Assembly: GCF_000281045.1 (NCBI RefSeq)
Contig: NW_008246098.1
Coordinates: forward strand, 1 to 42,538
Reading direction: 5' to 3'
Origin: Saprolegnia diclina VS20
Taxonomy: Eukaryota; Oomycota; Saprolegniomycetes; Saprolegniales; Saprolegniaceae
Length of the DNA: 42,538 bases
Notes under the pieces: generated by a model
Told to the model about the DNA's origin: nothing
Database searches by the model: none
The model's input: only the letters and a program-made list of their open reading frames with translations
Shown here: positions 41,066 to 42,538 of the stretch, one piece after another
Position numbering within the stretch: the first letter of the stretch is position 1
Layout of the letters: each line of letters starts with the position of its first letter
Position numbers and translations under genes: made by a program

Positions 41066-42538
41066 TCTTGCTTGCTGTGCCGACAGTTTCAGCGTCAAAA
41101 TAAAATGGGAAAGGCCGATTATGGTGATCCCGACATCGTCCAAATAACAGTACGGAAAGTGAGGCTTCTGCAAGCCCCAGGCACTAGTCACAGTTCCTCG
41201 CTGCAGTTGCATAATATTATTTCAAGACACTTGTCGTGTTTAAATCGAATCGAGGCACGGCTCCTCCGTCGAAATTGCAGGCGTCGAGGTGGCGCACAAC
41301 GTCTGGCAGGATTTTGCAAATGGCCAACAGGGGCAGCTGCGAGCGCACATGGCGTAACATAGACTTTGCGGGAGTGATGGTGACAAACTGGGGTCTACAT
41401 AGATTTCTGTGGGTGACCGTGTCCGATTTACCGTAAATAGCATAGAACATATCGATATGTCTGCAATGTCCACCCCCCCCGTGTACCATGATTCATGCGA
41501 CGATATGGCATCAAGGCTCCACAGCGGGTTGGATGTCAAGACGAACGCGAAAGGGGCAACAAGGGCATCCTCCGTGATGTTGTTTGAGCGTCAGAGGTAG
41601 AGATAATGGCAGTGCCGTAATCACAGTTGAGGCCGGGCTGAGGCATACTTCTCAGTGATGGCACCATCGACGACTGCGCATGCGTAAAACATAACTAGTA
41701 TGTTGGTGAGTACGGACAGCTGGTGTTGGATTTACTAGGTATGCATACGTTGACAAGGTTTGACCAGGCCACTGCGGACGGAATTGAGCTAATGTTACAG
41801 CGATCGATTGAGAGCGACACAAGTGGCAGTGGTAATTGTAAAGGGCTCGAGGCAGCTACATATTGCCTCACATGGTACACGTACTAGCTTGCATGACCCA
41901 AGTAGTACCTCTGTTAGAAATGAGTTTCGCAGACAAACACTTGAAGCGAACCGAGCGGCGGTGCGTTTACGTTTCTCGTCCAGCTTGTCATGTGGGTAAA
42001 TTCCAACCGGAGACTTCGATGTTATTTCAAATGACCGGGTGAAGACAGGTCGAGTCCCCTCGATAGTGTGCATTGAACGATGTAGAGAACGGGTATAGTG
42101 GGGTTAATACCTTCAATGCGTCGTTAAGCCTTCCATACACGATCTATGTGTGCATGAACATGACCTCAAGTGGGCTCGCAATATTCATCTTGAGGCAGTG
42201 GAGCTGCAGGAGCATGTAATACATGTAGCAGTCACAAGCGAGAAATCAAGGTGCTGTGTTGGTGAAACACCCGCTGAAGCACATCGGCGGACTTGTCAAG
42301 CCCGCAGACAAATAGCACGATCACTCGTAAAACGTATAGCACAAAAATCCCGTCAAGATGCACGCGTCGACGCTCACGAAACAACACATAAGGGTTTCGA
42401 CCGAGAGGTGCCAGGCAAATCCCTTTTGAAGTATCGGGAGGCGAGCCGCGGATGAAGTACGTACAAGCAATTGCCGGTTGGTGGTCGTCTTGCTAGTTTG
42501 GAGGTGCTGCAATCGTTCGAATGCTGTCTAGCTCGGTA
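41066..42538. other. Right-end region without a supported gene
   Basis: Near 1.5 kb with only short overlapping ORFs of mixed composition. There is a C8 run near 41467-41474. I see no family resemblance on either strand. Confidence 0.45.

Noticed and set aside
41236-42538. Several 60-100 codon ORFs on both strands at the right end
   Set aside because: They overlap one another, lack coding composition and show no conserved motifs.

Overview
This 42.5 kb window reads as nuclear DNA of an oomycete, most likely a saprolegnialean. That is an inference from gene content, the very compact layout, many 41-62 nt introns, GC-rich third codon positions and a Harbinger-type transposon with a Myb-like ORF. 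It is clearly eukaryotic: the genes are spliced, and core eukaryotic proteins are present (SF3B3, UBLCP1, ISCA2, ATG16, cytosolic GlnRS). I rebuilt exons by hand, using reading phase and family conservation. Sixty-eight introns were modelled. Most end in TAG, and the usual donor looks like GTACG or GTGCG rather than GTAAG.

Layout, left to right: an internally deleted Harbinger-like DNA transposon with intact terminal inverted repeats (69-1441); a membrane-anchored CotH-type kinase (2160-4094); a coding remnant and a nested tandem repeat (4271-4748); an unrecognised two-module protein whose halves share exon structure, on the minus strand (5049-7154); a gene-poor 2.6 kb stretch; a glutathionylspermidine-synthetase-like ATP-grasp enzyme (minus, 9759-11113); the spliceosome subunit SF3B3 (12027-16036); a small membrane protein (minus); a WD40 protein (17800-19382) convergent with the proteasome phosphatase UBLCP1 (minus, 19474-20727); a zinc-knuckle protein (minus); and a longin-like coat subunit (22605-23171).

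Further right: an orphan exon and a proline-rich low-complexity protein (minus, to 24478); two related RING-H2 proteins (minus, 24995-25636 and 27946-28611) with a decayed LINE between them; mitochondrial ISCA2 (29238-29796); ATG16 (minus); a TPR protein with a basic tail (minus); GlnRS (33795-36129); a small zinc-finger membrane protein (minus) divergent from a pseudokinase (37068-37935); a CAP-Gly protein (minus); and a tail-anchored coiled-coil protein (minus, 39797-41065). The last 1.5 kb holds nothing I can support.

The genes are mostly unrelated housekeeping functions, not an operon or cluster. What they share is gene architecture: a distinctive splice-donor style, short intergenic regions, several divergent pairs with shared upstream DNA, and a recurring ATCCGGAT-type palindrome just upstream of starts. 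I see no CRISPR array, rRNA or convincing tRNA. The most unusual items are the two-module gene with its apparent 8-nt microexon, the donor consensus, the promoter palindrome and the stand-alone Gsp-synthetase-like enzyme.
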